Assembly: GCA_052168315.1 (NCBI GenBank)
Contig: JBQLZO010000043.1
Span: 142,220 to 206,219 of the forward strand
From: JBQLZO01 sp052168315
GTDB lineage: Bacteria > Planctomycetota > Phycisphaerae > Phycisphaerales > UBA1924
Length of the DNA: 64,000 bases
Reading direction: 5' to 3'
Shown: in pieces, positions 35,796 through 45,645 of the stretch
Layout of the letters: every line of letters starts with the position of its first letter
How positions within the stretch are numbered: position 1 is the first letter of the stretch
Translations under genes and position numbers: made by a program
Notes under the pieces: generated by a model
Databases searched by the model: none
What the model was told of the DNA's origin: nothing
What the model saw: the letters and a program-made list of their open reading frames with translations, nothing else

Positions 35796-38700
35796 TCAGG
35801 GGCTCTGCTCCGTCGGGATCTGGAACCCCGTCCGAACCTGGAAGTCGCCCCACATCCGGGGACCGGACAGGGGCGGAAGGAACGAACGCGCGATCCCCGT
35901 GTTCGTCGTCACCTTGAACGCACCGATCTCACCCGCGGCGATGCCGAAAGGCGTCCCAGCGTTCGAGGTCTGCACATTCGCCGTCGTGAGCGATCCGATC
36001 GATCCCGCGATCACCAGCGACCGCTCGAATCTCGAGCCCAGGCCGTCGATCAGCACCGTATTGATCCGGTCGATGCCGAACAGCCCCGGATTGCTGTCGG
36101 GGAGGCTCTGCGCGTTGTTCGCCACATTCGGCGAGCCCGTGATGATCTGTGAATCGACCAGCGACCGCGCCCGCACGATCCCCAGCGCGCCGATCGACTG
36201 GATCCGCGTGGTCCGGATCTCGCCGGTCACCGCGATCCGCTCGCTCACGAAGCTCCCTCGGAAGTTGTTCGCGCCCAGCCGCAGCAGCGAGTCCGTCACA
36301 TCGCCCTCGATGATCAGGTCACGCGGCAGGTCCACATCCATCACCCCCCGGTAAGACCCGCCGCGGCCGAGCCGCATGCTGTCGATCCCCCGCGCCGTGA
36401 TATCGGCGAGGAAGTCACCCGGCTGCGTTCCGACGCCCAGCGTCTGCAGCAGCGTGATCGTGTTGTTCCCCGTGTTCAGCGATCCGCCATCCCACCGGCC
36501 GAACAGCAGCACCCCCGGCTGCGACACCGTCATGCTCGTGTCGCGGACCACATTCGTCGCGCGGAGCGTCGTGATCCGCCCGTTCAGCGTGAACGACGAA
36601 TTGAAAATCTCATCGGTGAAGATCACCGCCTGGGCCGCGTGCGAGAACGGCAGATTGATGTTCGCGTTCCGGACCGGGCCGCGGAACGCCAGGCTCCCGA
36701 TCGCGAACGGCTGCGTGGCGCTCCCGCTGAAGAGCATGTTCGCCTCGAAGGTGCCCGTCGCCTGCACGCTCGGATCCGGACGGACCACCATCGTGCCGAC
36801 CCGGTTGAGCTGCACCGTGCCCGCGTTCCATTCGCCGACGACGATCTGCTGCGCCAGCCCCGTCACCGTCACATCCGTGCCGCCGAGCCGCCCGGCGATC
36901 AGCAGATTCAACGAACCCCCGACAAACAGATTCCACTGGCTCGCGGCCGTCCGAATGCTGATCTGACCCACGGGCCCGATCACATCCCACGACGAGTCCC
37001 GGACCTCGCCGCTGATCAGCGCGCTGCCCAGCGCCATCGCGCCGTTCGGCGCCCCGCTGAGCGACAGGCTCGCTTGGAAATCCCCAGGCACGCCCATCGC
37101 GACCAGCCCCGTGGTGCGGAGCGCCAAGATCCCCCGCGCATCGATGCGCTGGTTCGGCAGCCCAACCCACTCGGTCGCGAGCACCTGGCCGATCACATGG
37201 TCCGGCGCCACAATGTTCGCATCGCGCACACGCCCGAGCTGGAACCGCGGCTGGTAGTTCGTCACGCCGCCGACCACGAACGAGCAGTCCATCGTCTGAC
37301 CGACCACCCGCACGAAACGGACCCCATCCTCCGCGATCACCGAGCCCGTCAGAGCGCCCTGCACCAGCACCTGGTTCGCAGGAACGCCGCCGCTGAGCAC
37401 GAGTGCGGTCGGGTCGTCGGACCGACCATCCCCATCGATGTCCGGCGGCAGGATCGTCCCGTCCGGGAGCCTCGTCTGGTTGATGTTCGCGCCGCTGAGC
37501 GAGTTCAGCATCACCGCGTTCACCGGCGCATCGCACAGCACGAACGCCAGCCGGTCGTTCCCGGGCGCCCGCAGGTCGCGGATCAGGCCGACCGAACTCG
37601 CCCCGGTGATCTGCACGCCGATCCGGTTCGGGCTGAACGGCTCGCGGAAGGTCACGCTCGCGATCGCGCTGCCGCCTGCGAACACCACATCCACGATCGA
37701 ATCGGGAAGCGTGATCGTCCCGCCGTCGAGGTTGAACAGCGTGACCCGCGCGCTCCCGCCGCCGGGGGCCGAGATCGTGAACGACTGCGACTCCTCGATC
37801 GTCTCGAATGGACGATCGATCGCCTCGTACAGGATCGAGATCCGAGAGATCGAGATGAGGTCGGTCGAACTCACCTCGGGATCCGGAACCGGCAGCCCCT
37901 CATCGTCGAGGAACTTCTCATCGTCGAGCACCGGCAGGTCGCCGAACGCCCCGTTGACACTCGTCGCGTCGATCGTCGGGAACTCGGCGATCTCGTCCAT
38001 CACCGCCAGCCCGCTCGATCCGAGGATCTTCCCGAACGCGGTGAACCCGCCGTTCTGGAAGTCCAGGTTCGCCGAGTTGTTCGCCAGGTTGAAGAACCAC
38101 TCGTTGGTCGCGGAGTTCGGCTGCCCCCCCAGCTTCGCCATCGCGATCGTGCCCCGCACATTCGACACGCCGGGCTCGTTGAGCACCGGGGCGTTGTCCG
38201 GGATCGCATTGAATGTCCGGCTGTTGAACCCGCCGCCCTGCCACACGAACCCGTCGGCCAGGCGGTGCACGAAGGTCTCATCCCACACGCCGCTGTTCGC
38301 GTAGTCAAAGAAATTCTCAACCGTCAGCGGCGTCTGGTCCGCGAACAGCTCCACATCGATCCGCCCCGCCACCGTCTCGAACCGCGCGATCGGGTTCCCC
38401 TCTGGCGGGCGGGTGAAGAACTCCAGGTCGCCCCCCACCGCCCCATCGCCCGTCTGCTCATCCTGACCGTTGAACTCGCCGTCCAGCTCGTTCCCCTGCA
38501 TGTCCAGCGCGAACGCGGACCGCAGCAGGAACGAGTACCGCTCATCCGGATCCGTGTCCGCATCGACGATCAGCGTCCGCCGCGTGTCAAAGTCCAGTTC
38601 GGCGTCCACCGACACCGTCCGGTCGTCCGCGGTCCCGGAGATCCCATCCGCCCCCGCGCCACGCACCTGGATCGCCTGGTTGTTCTGAAACCCGATCGGC

Positions 38701-38867
38701 TGCATCGCCCGGTCGAACTCCAGCACGATCCGACCGCGGTTGTCCACCGTGATCGAGGTCACCCGCGGCTGCGCAAAGGCCATCGGCGATGCCATCGCCA
38801 GGGCACATCCGCCCAGCGCCACGCACCACATCCGTCGCCCGAACATCGAATCGCCGGTCTCCCGCAT
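35796..38867 (-). CDS. Giant secreted cyclophilin-type peptidyl-prolyl isomerase
   Basis: A 1023-residue protein. GGAGG lies six bases before the ATG. A signal peptide ends near residue 32 (MASPMAFAQ). An Ig-like beta domain with EFDRAMQP follows (about 35-150). The cyclophilin domain covers about 160-320: FVHRLADGFVWQGG, TNEWFFNL, GFTAFGKI. The remaining 650 residues are beta-rich, with a DIDGDGRSDD calcium-type turn near residue 480 and repeated strand-turn units suggesting a beta-helix or solenoid. It is probably a cell-surface or periplasmic protein; the isomerase may serve its own folding or that of other secreted proteins. Confidence 0.88.
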   Translation of the reverse strand: MRETGDSMFGRRMWCVALGGCALAMASPMAFAQPRVTSITVDNRGRIVLEFDRAMQPIGFQNNQAIQVRGAGADGISGTADDRTVSVDAELDFDTRRTLIVDADTDPDERYSFLLRSAFALDMQGNELDGEFNGQDEQTGDGAVGGDLEFFTRPPEGNPIARFETVAGRIDVELFADQTPLTVENFFDYANSGVWDETFVHRLADGFVWQGGGFNSRTFNAIPDNAPVLNEPGVSNVRGTIAMAKLGGQPNSATNEWFFNLANNSANLDFQNGGFTAFGKILGSSGLAVMDEIAEFPTIDATSVNGAFGDLPVLDDEKFLDDEGLPVPDPEVSSTDLISISRISILYEAIDRPFETIEESQSFTISAPGGGSARVTLFNLDGGTITLPDSIVDVVFAGGSAIASVTFREPFSPNRIGVQITGASSVGLIRDLRAPGNDRLAFVLCDAPVNAVMLNSLSGANINQTRLPDGTILPPDIDGDGRSDDPTALVLSGGVPANQVLVQGALTGSVIAEDGVRFVRVVGQTMDCSFVVGGVTNYQPRFQLGRVRDANIVAPDHVIGQVLATEWVGLPNQRIDARGILALRTTGLVAMGVPGDFQASLSLSGAPNGAMALGSALISGEVRDSSWDVIGPVGQISIRTAASQWNLFVGGSLNLLIAGRLGGTDVTVTGLAQQIVVGEWNAGTVQLNRVGTMVVRPDPSVQATGTFEANMLFSGSATQPFAIGSLAFRGPVRNANINLPFSHAAQAVIFTDEIFNSSFTLNGRITTLRATNVVRDTSMTVSQPGVLLFGRWDGGSLNTGNNTITLLQTLGVGTQPGDFLADITARGIDSMRLGRGGSYRGVMDVDLPRDLIIEGDVTDSLLRLGANNFRGSFVSERIAVTGEIRTTRIQSIGALGIVRARSLVDSQIITGSPNVANNAQSLPDSNPGLFGIDRINTVLIDGLGSRFERSLVIAGSIGSLTTANVQTSNAGTPFGIAAGEIGAFKVTTNTGIARSFLPPLSGPRMWGDFQVRTGFQIPTEQSP

Positions 38868-39292
38868 CTCCAGCCTCCGCCTCTCAACATGGTGCCCAGC
38901 GCCGCGTGCGCCCGATCCGGCCCATCAGGCCGCCCTGACCCGGACCCCATCCCCGCGGACGGGTCACAAACCGAGATCCGCCAAGCCCTTACGCAGAAAA
39001 CTCTCTCAAACGCCCGGGGCCATCCCGGAGTTCACCCGCGATTGTGCCCGCCCGGCATCCACCGGTCCACCCGCCCCGCCCGGCAAACTGCCACAGGCCG
39101 AGGACCCGGCGCCGGGCACGGGCGACGATCGCTCACCCAACATCGACCGACCGACCCCAGCCACGCCGCAATGTGTTCCGTGCCGCCCAGGGGAGCCACA
39201 ACCGGGGAGTCCGCCCGAGACTCCCGCGCCCGCGCAGAACCATTGCCGCCCAGCCCCCGCCCGCTCAGCCCCGGCCCTCGCCTCCGCCCGCC
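38868..39292. other. Intergenic region between sdhB and the giant cyclophilin gene
   Basis: A 425-base spacer, both flanking genes on the minus strand. It holds a perfect 7-bp stem (GGGAGTC 39205-39211, GACTCCC 39219-39225) about 70 bases past the sdhB stop, without a T-run. The cyclophilin ribosome site is at the left edge. No ORF or clear promoter seen. Confidence 0.5.
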
Positions 39293-40126
39293 TCACTTGC
39301 CCGCGAAGATCTGCTTCACCCGGTGCCACACCACGCCGCGCCCCATCGCCGCGATCGACTCGGTCAGCGGGATCTCCTTCGGGCACACCTTCACGCAGTT
39401 CTGCGCGTTCCCGCACGCCGTCACCCCGCCCGGCCCGGAAAGCACATCCAGCCGATGCGAGGCCAGCTGCTTCCCCGTGTCGTGCAGGTTGAAATACCGC
39501 GCCTGCGAGATCGCCGCCGCCCCGATGAACGACTCATCCCACCGCTCCGGATCCGGCTCCAGCGTGAACTGCGGGCACGCCTCCAGGCAGCACCCGCACG
39601 ACATGCAGGTCGAGAGCGTGTACCGCGTCTGCTGCTTCTCAGGCGTCTCGCGCGGGCCCGCACCGAGGTCGTAGGTCCCGTCGATCGGCACCCACGCCTC
39701 CAGCCGGCGCAGCGAATGGAACATCCGCTCGCGATCCACCGCCAGGTCGCGGACCACAGGGAACTTCGTCATCGGCTCCACCGTCACCGTGTCGCCCGAC
39801 CGCTCGATGATCTGGTTCAGCAGCGCTGTGCAGGATTGCCGCACCTTCCCGTTGATCACCATCGTGCACGAACCGCACACCTCCTCCAGGCACCCCGCGT
39901 CGTACACCACCGGCGTCGTGTTCTTGCCCTCGGTCGTCACCGGGTTCGCGTTGATGTCCTGCAGCATCGAGATCAGGTTGACCCCGGACGCGTTCGGATA
40001 CTCGAGCTTGAACGACTCCCAGCGCGACGGCTTGCCCGGCCCGTCGCAACGCTTGATCTTCACGAACACCGTGATCGGCCCATTGGCCGGGTTCTTGCTC
40101 GGGGCGCTGATGGTGGGTGCGACCAT
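39293..40126 (-). CDS. sdhB: Succinate dehydrogenase/fumarate reductase iron-sulfur subunit
   Basis: A 277-residue electron-transfer subunit of respiratory complex II. The N-terminal plant-ferredoxin-like 2Fe-2S site has CLEEVCGSC with a later cysteine in QSCTALL. The C-terminal sites are CMSCGCCLEACP and CGNAQNCVKVCP for 4Fe-4S and 3Fe-4S clusters. AAGGAAG six bases upstream selects the ATG at 40126 over the one 11 codons earlier. It is the last gene of the sdhCAB set, separated from sdhA by 91 bases. Confidence 0.95.
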   Translation of the reverse strand: MVAPTISAPSKNPANGPITVFVKIKRCDGPGKPSRWESFKLEYPNASGVNLISMLQDINANPVTTEGKNTTPVVYDAGCLEEVCGSCTMVINGKVRQSCTALLNQIIERSGDTVTVEPMTKFPVVRDLAVDRERMFHSLRRLEAWVPIDGTYDLGAGPRETPEKQQTRYTLSTCMSCGCCLEACPQFTLEPDPERWDESFIGAAAISQARYFNLHDTGKQLASHRLDVLSGPGGVTACGNAQNCVKVCPKEIPLTESIAAMGRGVVWHRVKQIFAGK

Positions 40127-40217
40127 GGGTGTCTTCCTTCGTGCCGCGTCGGGCTTCAATCAAGTCGTGCGCATTGAGCTGTTGCAGAACGCTCGAGGTC
40201 TTGGAATCGCGGGGGAA

Positions 40218-42230
40218 TCAGTTCGAAGGGCTCGTCGCCTTCTGGCCGCGGACATCGGGCTCGGCGTTCGGATCGCTCACCCGCCGGGCCGCCTTCGGAT
40301 CGTCCGAAGACGCCGGCCCGCTCGAACCGGGCGAGTCCTTCTCGACCTTGGGCTTGCCCGCCTTCGAGTAATCCCGCTTGCGAGGCGTCACCAGGCCGAC
40401 TTCCACATCCTCGAACCGGATCTTCGATCCGCCGCTCGCCCGGTCGTATTCGGCCACCGTCGTCTTCAGGAACCGCTCATCGTCGCGTTCCGGGTAATCC
40501 GTCCGGAAGTGCGAGCCGCGCGACTCCTGCCGCTCAAGCCCGCCGCGAAGAATCGGGTCCGCCAGCGCCACCATGTCCTTCACCGCCCGGGCCCACGAGA
40601 GCGTCTGGTTCGACCACATCCCGATGTCCGCCAGGCTGATCCGCCCCGCCCGCTCGCGCAGCTCAGCCACCTTGCCCAGCGCCTGCTTCAGCCGCGCCTC
40701 GGTCTTCACGACCGTCGAGGCCGCCGTCATCTCTTTGCCAAGCTCCTTCGCGATCGCGTACGGGTTCTCGCCGCCCTTCGACTCCGTAAGCGCCTTCATG
40801 ATGTCCCGCTCGCCCTGCACCGCGCTGTCGAACAGCGAGGACTCCTGCGATGCCGCCGTGTCGCCCGCCATATCCCGGGTGTACATCACCACCGAGAACC
40901 CGTTGTAGAGCCCATCGAAGATGCACGACAGCAGCGCGTTCGCGCCCAGCCGGTTCGCCCCGTGGTACTGGTAGTTCACCTCGCCGAACGCGTACAGCCC
41001 CGGAACATTCGTCATCATGTTGTTGGCGGCGCCGAGCTCCATCCCCCGCAGATCCTTCTTCGGCGTGTAGGTCGTCCAAAGCCCGCCCATCGTGTAGTGC
41101 ACGCCGGGGAAAATCCGCATCGGCTTCTCGACCGGATCGTCGCCGACGAATTTGCGGTAGATCTCCATGATCCCGCCCAGCCGCGTCTCCAGGAACTCCC
41201 GCGACTTGTGCGTCAGATCGAGGTACACCTCGTTCCGCCCGCCGATCCCGAACCCGTCCATGCACACCTGGAAAATCTCGCGCGTCGCGATGTCGCGCGG
41301 CACGATGTTCCCGTACGCCGGATACTTCTCCTCAAGGAAGTACCACCGCTCGTTATCCGGGATCTTCGCCGCATCCTCGCCCGAACGCGGATGCGGCGAC
41401 CACTTCCCATCGCCACCCTTCACCGCCGGCACCCACACCCGCCCGCCCTCGCCGCGCGCCGATTCGGACATCAGCCGCAGCTTGTCGGCCCCCGGGATCG
41501 CCGTCGGGTGCACCTGCACGAACTCGCCGTTCCCGTACCACACACCCTGCTGGTAGCACCGCGCCGCCGCCGCGCCCGTGCACATCACCGAGTTCGTCGA
41601 GTGCCCGAACACCAGCCCGTTCCCGCCGGTCGCCATCACCACCGCATCGCCACGGAACGCGCGGATGTCCATCGTCCGCAGGTCCTGCGCCACGATGCCC
41701 CGGCAACGCCCGCTGGCATCCACAATCGGGCGCAGGAACTCCCAGTGCTCGTACTTCGTGACCTTCCCCTCTGCCTCATACCGCCGTGTCTGCTCGTCCA
41801 GGGCATACATGAGCTGCTGCCCCGTCGTCGCGCCGGAGAAGTGCGTCCGCTTGTAGAGCGAACCGCCGAACAGCCGCAGGTCCCGCTGCCCCTCGGCCGT
41901 CCGGTTGAACGGCACGCCCATCCGGTCCAGCAGGTCGATGACCTTCGGCGCCATGTGCGTCATCTCGTACACCGGCGGCTGGTGCGCCAGGAAGTCCCCG
42001 CCGTACACCGTCTCGTCGAAGTGCTCGTACTCGGAGTACCCCTGCTGCCGGGCGACCTCATTGCACGCGTTGATCCCGCCTTGCGCGCACACGGAGTGCG
42101 ACCGCTTGACCGGCACGATCGAGAACAGATCCACCGGGATCCCGGCCTCCGCGATCCGCACGCAGGCCGCGAGCCCCGCGAGCCCACCCCCGACGACGAT
42201 CACACGCTGCTGGTTGGACGGTTCTGCCAT
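40218..42230 (-). CDS. sdhA: Succinate dehydrogenase/fumarate reductase flavoprotein subunit
   Basis: A 670-residue FAD subunit oxidising succinate to fumarate. VVGGGLAGLAA near the start binds FAD. HSVCAQGGINA carries the histidine for covalent flavin attachment. GANRLGANALL is the usual later FAD block. The C-terminal 35 residues are a Ser/Pro/Asp-rich extension after the expected end. AGGAAA five bases before the ATG supports the start. The long single-chain form with a one-subunit anchor matches the Bacillus-like b558 type of complex II. Confidence 0.96.
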   Translation of the reverse strand: MAEPSNQQRVIVVGGGLAGLAACVRIAEAGIPVDLFSIVPVKRSHSVCAQGGINACNEVARQQGYSEYEHFDETVYGGDFLAHQPPVYEMTHMAPKVIDLLDRMGVPFNRTAEGQRDLRLFGGSLYKRTHFSGATTGQQLMYALDEQTRRYEAEGKVTKYEHWEFLRPIVDASGRCRGIVAQDLRTMDIRAFRGDAVVMATGGNGLVFGHSTNSVMCTGAAAARCYQQGVWYGNGEFVQVHPTAIPGADKLRLMSESARGEGGRVWVPAVKGGDGKWSPHPRSGEDAAKIPDNERWYFLEEKYPAYGNIVPRDIATREIFQVCMDGFGIGGRNEVYLDLTHKSREFLETRLGGIMEIYRKFVGDDPVEKPMRIFPGVHYTMGGLWTTYTPKKDLRGMELGAANNMMTNVPGLYAFGEVNYQYHGANRLGANALLSCIFDGLYNGFSVVMYTRDMAGDTAASQESSLFDSAVQGERDIMKALTESKGGENPYAIAKELGKEMTAASTVVKTEARLKQALGKVAELRERAGRISLADIGMWSNQTLSWARAVKDMVALADPILRGGLERQESRGSHFRTDYPERDDERFLKTTVAEYDRASGGSKIRFEDVEVGLVTPRKRDYSKAGKPKVEKDSPGSSGPASSDDPKAARRVSDPNAEPDVRGQKATSPSN

Positions 42231-42336
42231 GGTGTTTCCTGCCTCCCGGGACCTCGTTCCGACCCGTTCCGCGTGCCGCGGTGTGTTCGCCGTGCACGCA
42301 TGCCCGATGCGTTCAGAGTGCCGCCAGACCCGAATT

Positions 42337-42353
42337 TTCCTGTCTGACAGGAA
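42337..42353. promoter_or_regulatory. 17-bp palindrome between sdhC and sdhA
   Basis: TTCCTGTC (42337-42344), a single T and GACAGGAA (42346-42353) form a perfect inverted repeat 107 bases upstream of sdhA. It could be an operator for a dimeric regulator or, as RNA, a short hairpin with a 5-base loop. The regulator is unknown. Confidence 0.45.
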
Positions 42354-42448
42354 GTCTCCCGTCCGACCACCGTTCGATCAAGCCCGCACGCCCGCCGAAT
42401 CCGGCGGGCATGGGCGCACATGCCTCGCCCCGCCCCTCCGCGCTGCGA

Positions 42449-43285
42449 TCACTCGCGACCGTCCCCTCGCAGCAGGACCAATTCGCCCTCTTCCACGCCA
42501 TCCTGCTCCAACTTCTTCTGCATCCGGTGCGACTCCTCGGCCGACCGCGCCTCGTGGTAATCCGTCGCGTAGAACCCGATCACGGCCGACCACGCCGCCA
42601 GCATCAGCGCTGCACCCAGCCCGGCGCACACATACCCCCAGCGACGCTGCGCACCGGCCGACACCGTCAGCCCCCAGGTGATCGCCGCCGTCCAAAGCCC
42701 GTTGGCCAGGTGGAACACAAGCAGCGTCACCCCCGCCATGTACAGGAACCCGACCAGGTACCCCAGCGGCTCGATCCCGCCCGTCCCGCCGTGCAGCGCC
42801 GCCACCAGCGTCGAAGCCGCGTACTCGGCATCCCACCGCGTGCCGCCCGGGACCAGGAAGGTCCAGCCCCAGCGCAGCGTCGCGACATGGTAGAAAATGA
42901 AGATCAGCCCCACCCACGCCGAAACCCGCTGCAGCGTGTAACGCCAGTTCGCCGCGTACTTGTAGCTCCCATTATTCGGGCGCCCCTTCGCCGCGTAGTA
43001 CATCCCCAGGATCGAGTGGAACGCGATCGGGAGCCACAGCCCAAACACCTCGATCAGGATCAGGAACGGCAACGAGTGAATGAAGTCCACCTCGTGCTGG
43101 AATGTCACCACGCCCGGGTGCCCCACGCCCTCATGCTTCGATCCGTTGATGACTCCCCACACGATCGATGAATTCGTCGTCAGGTGCACCATCAGGAACG
43201 CGCCGATCGGCACCACCCCCGTCAGCGAATGGAGCCGACGAAGCCAGAAATCATGCCTGACAAGGAACGACTGCGACGATTCCAC
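42449..43285 (-). CDS. sdhC: Succinate dehydrogenase cytochrome b558 membrane anchor
   Basis: A 278-residue integral membrane subunit with five helices. It begins FLVRHDFWLRRLHSLTGVVP; the histidines in this helix and in later ones (FIFYHVATL, LLVFHLANG) fit the axial ligands of the two hemes of the Bacillus-type anchor, which passes electrons to quinone. A hydrophilic C-terminal tail of about 35 charged residues is longer than usual. It is the first gene of the sdhCAB operon; sdhA follows after 218 bases that hold a palindrome. Confidence 0.92.
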   Translation of the reverse strand: MESSQSFLVRHDFWLRRLHSLTGVVPIGAFLMVHLTTNSSIVWGVINGSKHEGVGHPGVVTFQHEVDFIHSLPFLILIEVFGLWLPIAFHSILGMYYAAKGRPNNGSYKYAANWRYTLQRVSAWVGLIFIFYHVATLRWGWTFLVPGGTRWDAEYAASTLVAALHGGTGGIEPLGYLVGFLYMAGVTLLVFHLANGLWTAAITWGLTVSAGAQRRWGYVCAGLGAALMLAAWSAVIGFYATDYHEARSAEESHRMQKKLEQDGVEEGELVLLRGDGRE

Positions 43286-43431
43286 GGCTCAACTCCTTCG
43301 CTCTCCCGCCCCGCCCATCCGATGGGCATCGGCGCCGACCATTCTCACCCGCCCGTCCCCGCAGCGCAACCCCTCGCCCCATCCACACCACCCGACCCGA
43401 ACACCCCGGCCCACGCCCCGGGCGCCACGCG

Positions 43432-43941
43432 TCATGGCGTGATCAGCCCCGAACCCCCAACACCCCCGCCCGGCTGCCCGCCACCGCCGCCCTTCGGCAT
43501 CCCCTGCTGAGCCTGCTGCTGCGCCACCACCTGCATCAGCTGCACATACCGCGAACGCAGCTCGTGCAGCACCCCCATCAGCTCCTTCGACTCCTCATCC
43601 GAAAGGTTGCCCTTGGTCTTCTCCTCCAGCACGCCGAGCAACTCAATCATGTGAACCGCGTAGGTCGGGTCGAAGATCGGGCGCCCCGACTGCGGGTCCG
43701 CGATCCCGCCCATGTACATCAGCGCCTGCGACGCCAGCATCCCCATCAGGGTCCGGAAGCTCGCGGGGGGCATCTCTTCCTCCCCGCCTTCCTCCGCGTC
43801 GCGGGCCTTCTTCTCCGCCTCGCTCTGCGCAAGACGCTCCCGCTCGGCCTGCGCCTGAGACTTCCAGTCAGAATCGATGTGGATCTTCGGCGGCTCGGGC
43901 GCAGAGCCCTTGGAGCCGGATTGGTCTGGTCGATCGCCCAT
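43432..43941 (-). CDS. DUF1844 domain protein
   Basis: A 169-residue cytosolic protein. An acidic, charged N-terminal region (about residues 25-58, Glu/Lys/Ala rich) precedes the DUF1844 core: PPASFRTLMGMLASQALMYM, then HMIELLGVLEEKTKGNLSDEE. A Gln- and Gly-rich tail ends the protein. The family is widespread in planctomycetes and deltaproteobacteria and has no known function. The ATG at 43941 is taken because the upstream 80 codons are arginine-rich and non-conserved; GGAAGGG lies about eleven bases upstream. Confidence 0.85.
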   Translation of the reverse strand: MGDRPDQSGSKGSAPEPPKIHIDSDWKSQAQAERERLAQSEAEKKARDAEEGGEEEMPPASFRTLMGMLASQALMYMGGIADPQSGRPIFDPTYAVHMIELLGVLEEKTKGNLSDEESKELMGVLHELRSRYVQLMQVVAQQQAQQGMPKGGGGGQPGGGVGGSGLITP

Positions 43942-44199
43942 GGTGGCAGGGCCCTTCCGGCGGCACGGCAACGCCGCACCGCCCGCTCGCATCGCGGCGC
44001 GCCCACCACCGGCGAACATCGCCGGTACGACGCGCCCGGCGTCCGTTGGGCCAGTGTATGGCATCTCGATCCCATTCGCGGAAATCCGCCACCGGACGTA
44101 CGCCACGCCCGACATCCGAATCCCAGCCCGGCCCCGCCCGCCGTTCCGTACACTGCACGCGACGAGCCGCGCCCACACCATCCAGCGGAGGATGCCCGC

Positions 44200-45645
44200 A
44201 TGCGACGATCCAGACCACGCCCGCTCGCCCGCCCACGCGGCAATCCCTACGCCGGGCTGGCCGGTGCCGCGCTCGCCATCAGCGCCGCGGCCGCAATGGC
44301 CACATCATCGATCGCCTGCCGCGCCGCGAGCGATGCCGGCACCGTCCGGCTCGGAGAACGCCAGAGCCCCAGCCAGATGGTCGGGGAACGCATCACGCCC
44401 GCTTCGTTCCGCGCGAGCCACGCCCCCGCCGCCCACCAGCCGCCCGCCAGCGACGCCTCGCCCTTCGCCGCCCTCCCCACGCGCACCAGCGAGGAAGCCG
44501 ACCGCGGCGTCTCCGGCGTCGTCGCGGTCGTCGGCGCCCCGGAGCCACCGCCCGTGGTCGTCGCCGACGACGGACGCGGGGCCGTCGCCGAGGTGCTCAT
44601 CGATCAGGTCGTCGGTCAGATCAACGGCGAGCCCGTGTTCGCCGATGCCTTCTTTTCCTCGATGGATGCACGACTCCGCGCCGAGGCCGCGCGCGTCGAC
44701 AGGTCCGACCCCAACCAGGTCCGCGAGTTCGTCCGCGGCATGAGCCAGAGCATCTCCACCCAGCTCATGGACCAGATGCGCAACCAGCTCCTCCTCGACG
44801 AGTTCCGCGCCTCGCTCTCACCCCAGGAACGCGTCGGCATCACCGCGCTGATCGAGAAGATCCAGACCGACCTCCGTCGAGGGGCCCTCGGTTCGCGCGA
44901 GGCCGCGGAGCGCCAGCTCCGCTCCGGCGAGAGCGGCCAGTCCTTCGAGCAGGAAGCCGCCTTCATCCGCGACCGAGTCATGATCCGCGAGCACCTGAAC
45001 CGCACCATCAACAACCGCGTTTCCGTCTCCTCGCGCGATGTCGAGCAGGAGTACGAACGCCGCTGGAGCGAATTCAACCCGCCCCCGATCGCGGTCCTCC
45101 GCATCATCCGTGTCGCGTCCGCCGACAGGCAGAGCGTCGCCGATGCGCTCGCCTCCGGGCGATCTTTCTCGGAAGTCGCCGCCGAATACTCGCGGTGGAG
45201 GCCCGAAGCCGACAACCTCCACGAGGTCGAACTGCCAGATCAGGACATGAGCAGCGCGGTGTTCTTCGGCATCGAGACCCTCAACGAACCCGCGCAATCG
45301 CTCACCCCCGGGGCCGTCGCGGGGCCGATCGAGACCGGCTCCACCGTCTGGTGGCTCCGCCTCGACGAGATCCGTCAGCCCCCGGGACGATCGCTCTTCG
45401 AGGTCCAACTCGAGATCGAATCCGAGATCCACGCCCGCCGGTTCGAAGAGGAGCAGGAACGCTACTTCGCCGGGCTCCTCGAGCGCTCGAACTTCAGCGA
45501 TCGGCGCCAGATGGTCGAGCGGCTGACCGCCTTCGGCGCGCGCCGGTACCTCGGCATCGTCATCCCGGAACTCGAGGCCGCCAACCTCCAGCCCTCCCTC
45601 CGAACCGGGAGCGAATCCGCGGACACCGCCGATACCACCCGTTGA
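44200..45645 (+). CDS. Exported SurA/PpiC-like peptidyl-prolyl isomerase, possible lipoprotein
   Basis: A 481-residue protein. GGAGG precedes the ATG. An arginine-rich n-region and hydrophobic core end at SSIAC (Cys40), a near-lipobox. A disordered Pro/Ala stretch runs to about residue 125. A SurA-like helical chaperone domain follows (GQINGEPVFADAFF, then QLMDQMRNQLLLDEF). The parvulin-like PPIase domain is at about 290-410 (RSFSEVAAEYSRW, then GPIETGSTVWWLRL). Such proteins help outer-membrane or surface proteins fold. It is translationally coupled to the YraN gene (TGATG). Confidence 0.83.
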   Translation: MRRSRPRPLARPRGNPYAGLAGAALAISAAAAMATSSIACRAASDAGTVRLGERQSPSQMVGERITPASFRASHAPAAHQPPASDASPFAALPTRTSEEADRGVSGVVAVVGAPEPPPVVVADDGRGAVAEVLIDQVVGQINGEPVFADAFFSSMDARLRAEAARVDRSDPNQVREFVRGMSQSISTQLMDQMRNQLLLDEFRASLSPQERVGITALIEKIQTDLRRGALGSREAAERQLRSGESGQSFEQEAAFIRDRVMIREHLNRTINNRVSVSSRDVEQEYERRWSEFNPPPIAVLRIIRVASADRQSVADALASGRSFSEVAAEYSRWRPEADNLHEVELPDQDMSSAVFFGIETLNEPAQSLTPGAVAGPIETGSTVWWLRLDEIRQPPGRSLFEVQLEIESEIHARRFEEEQERYFAGLLERSNFSDRRQMVERLTAFGARRYLGIVIPELEAANLQPSLRTGSESADTADTTR

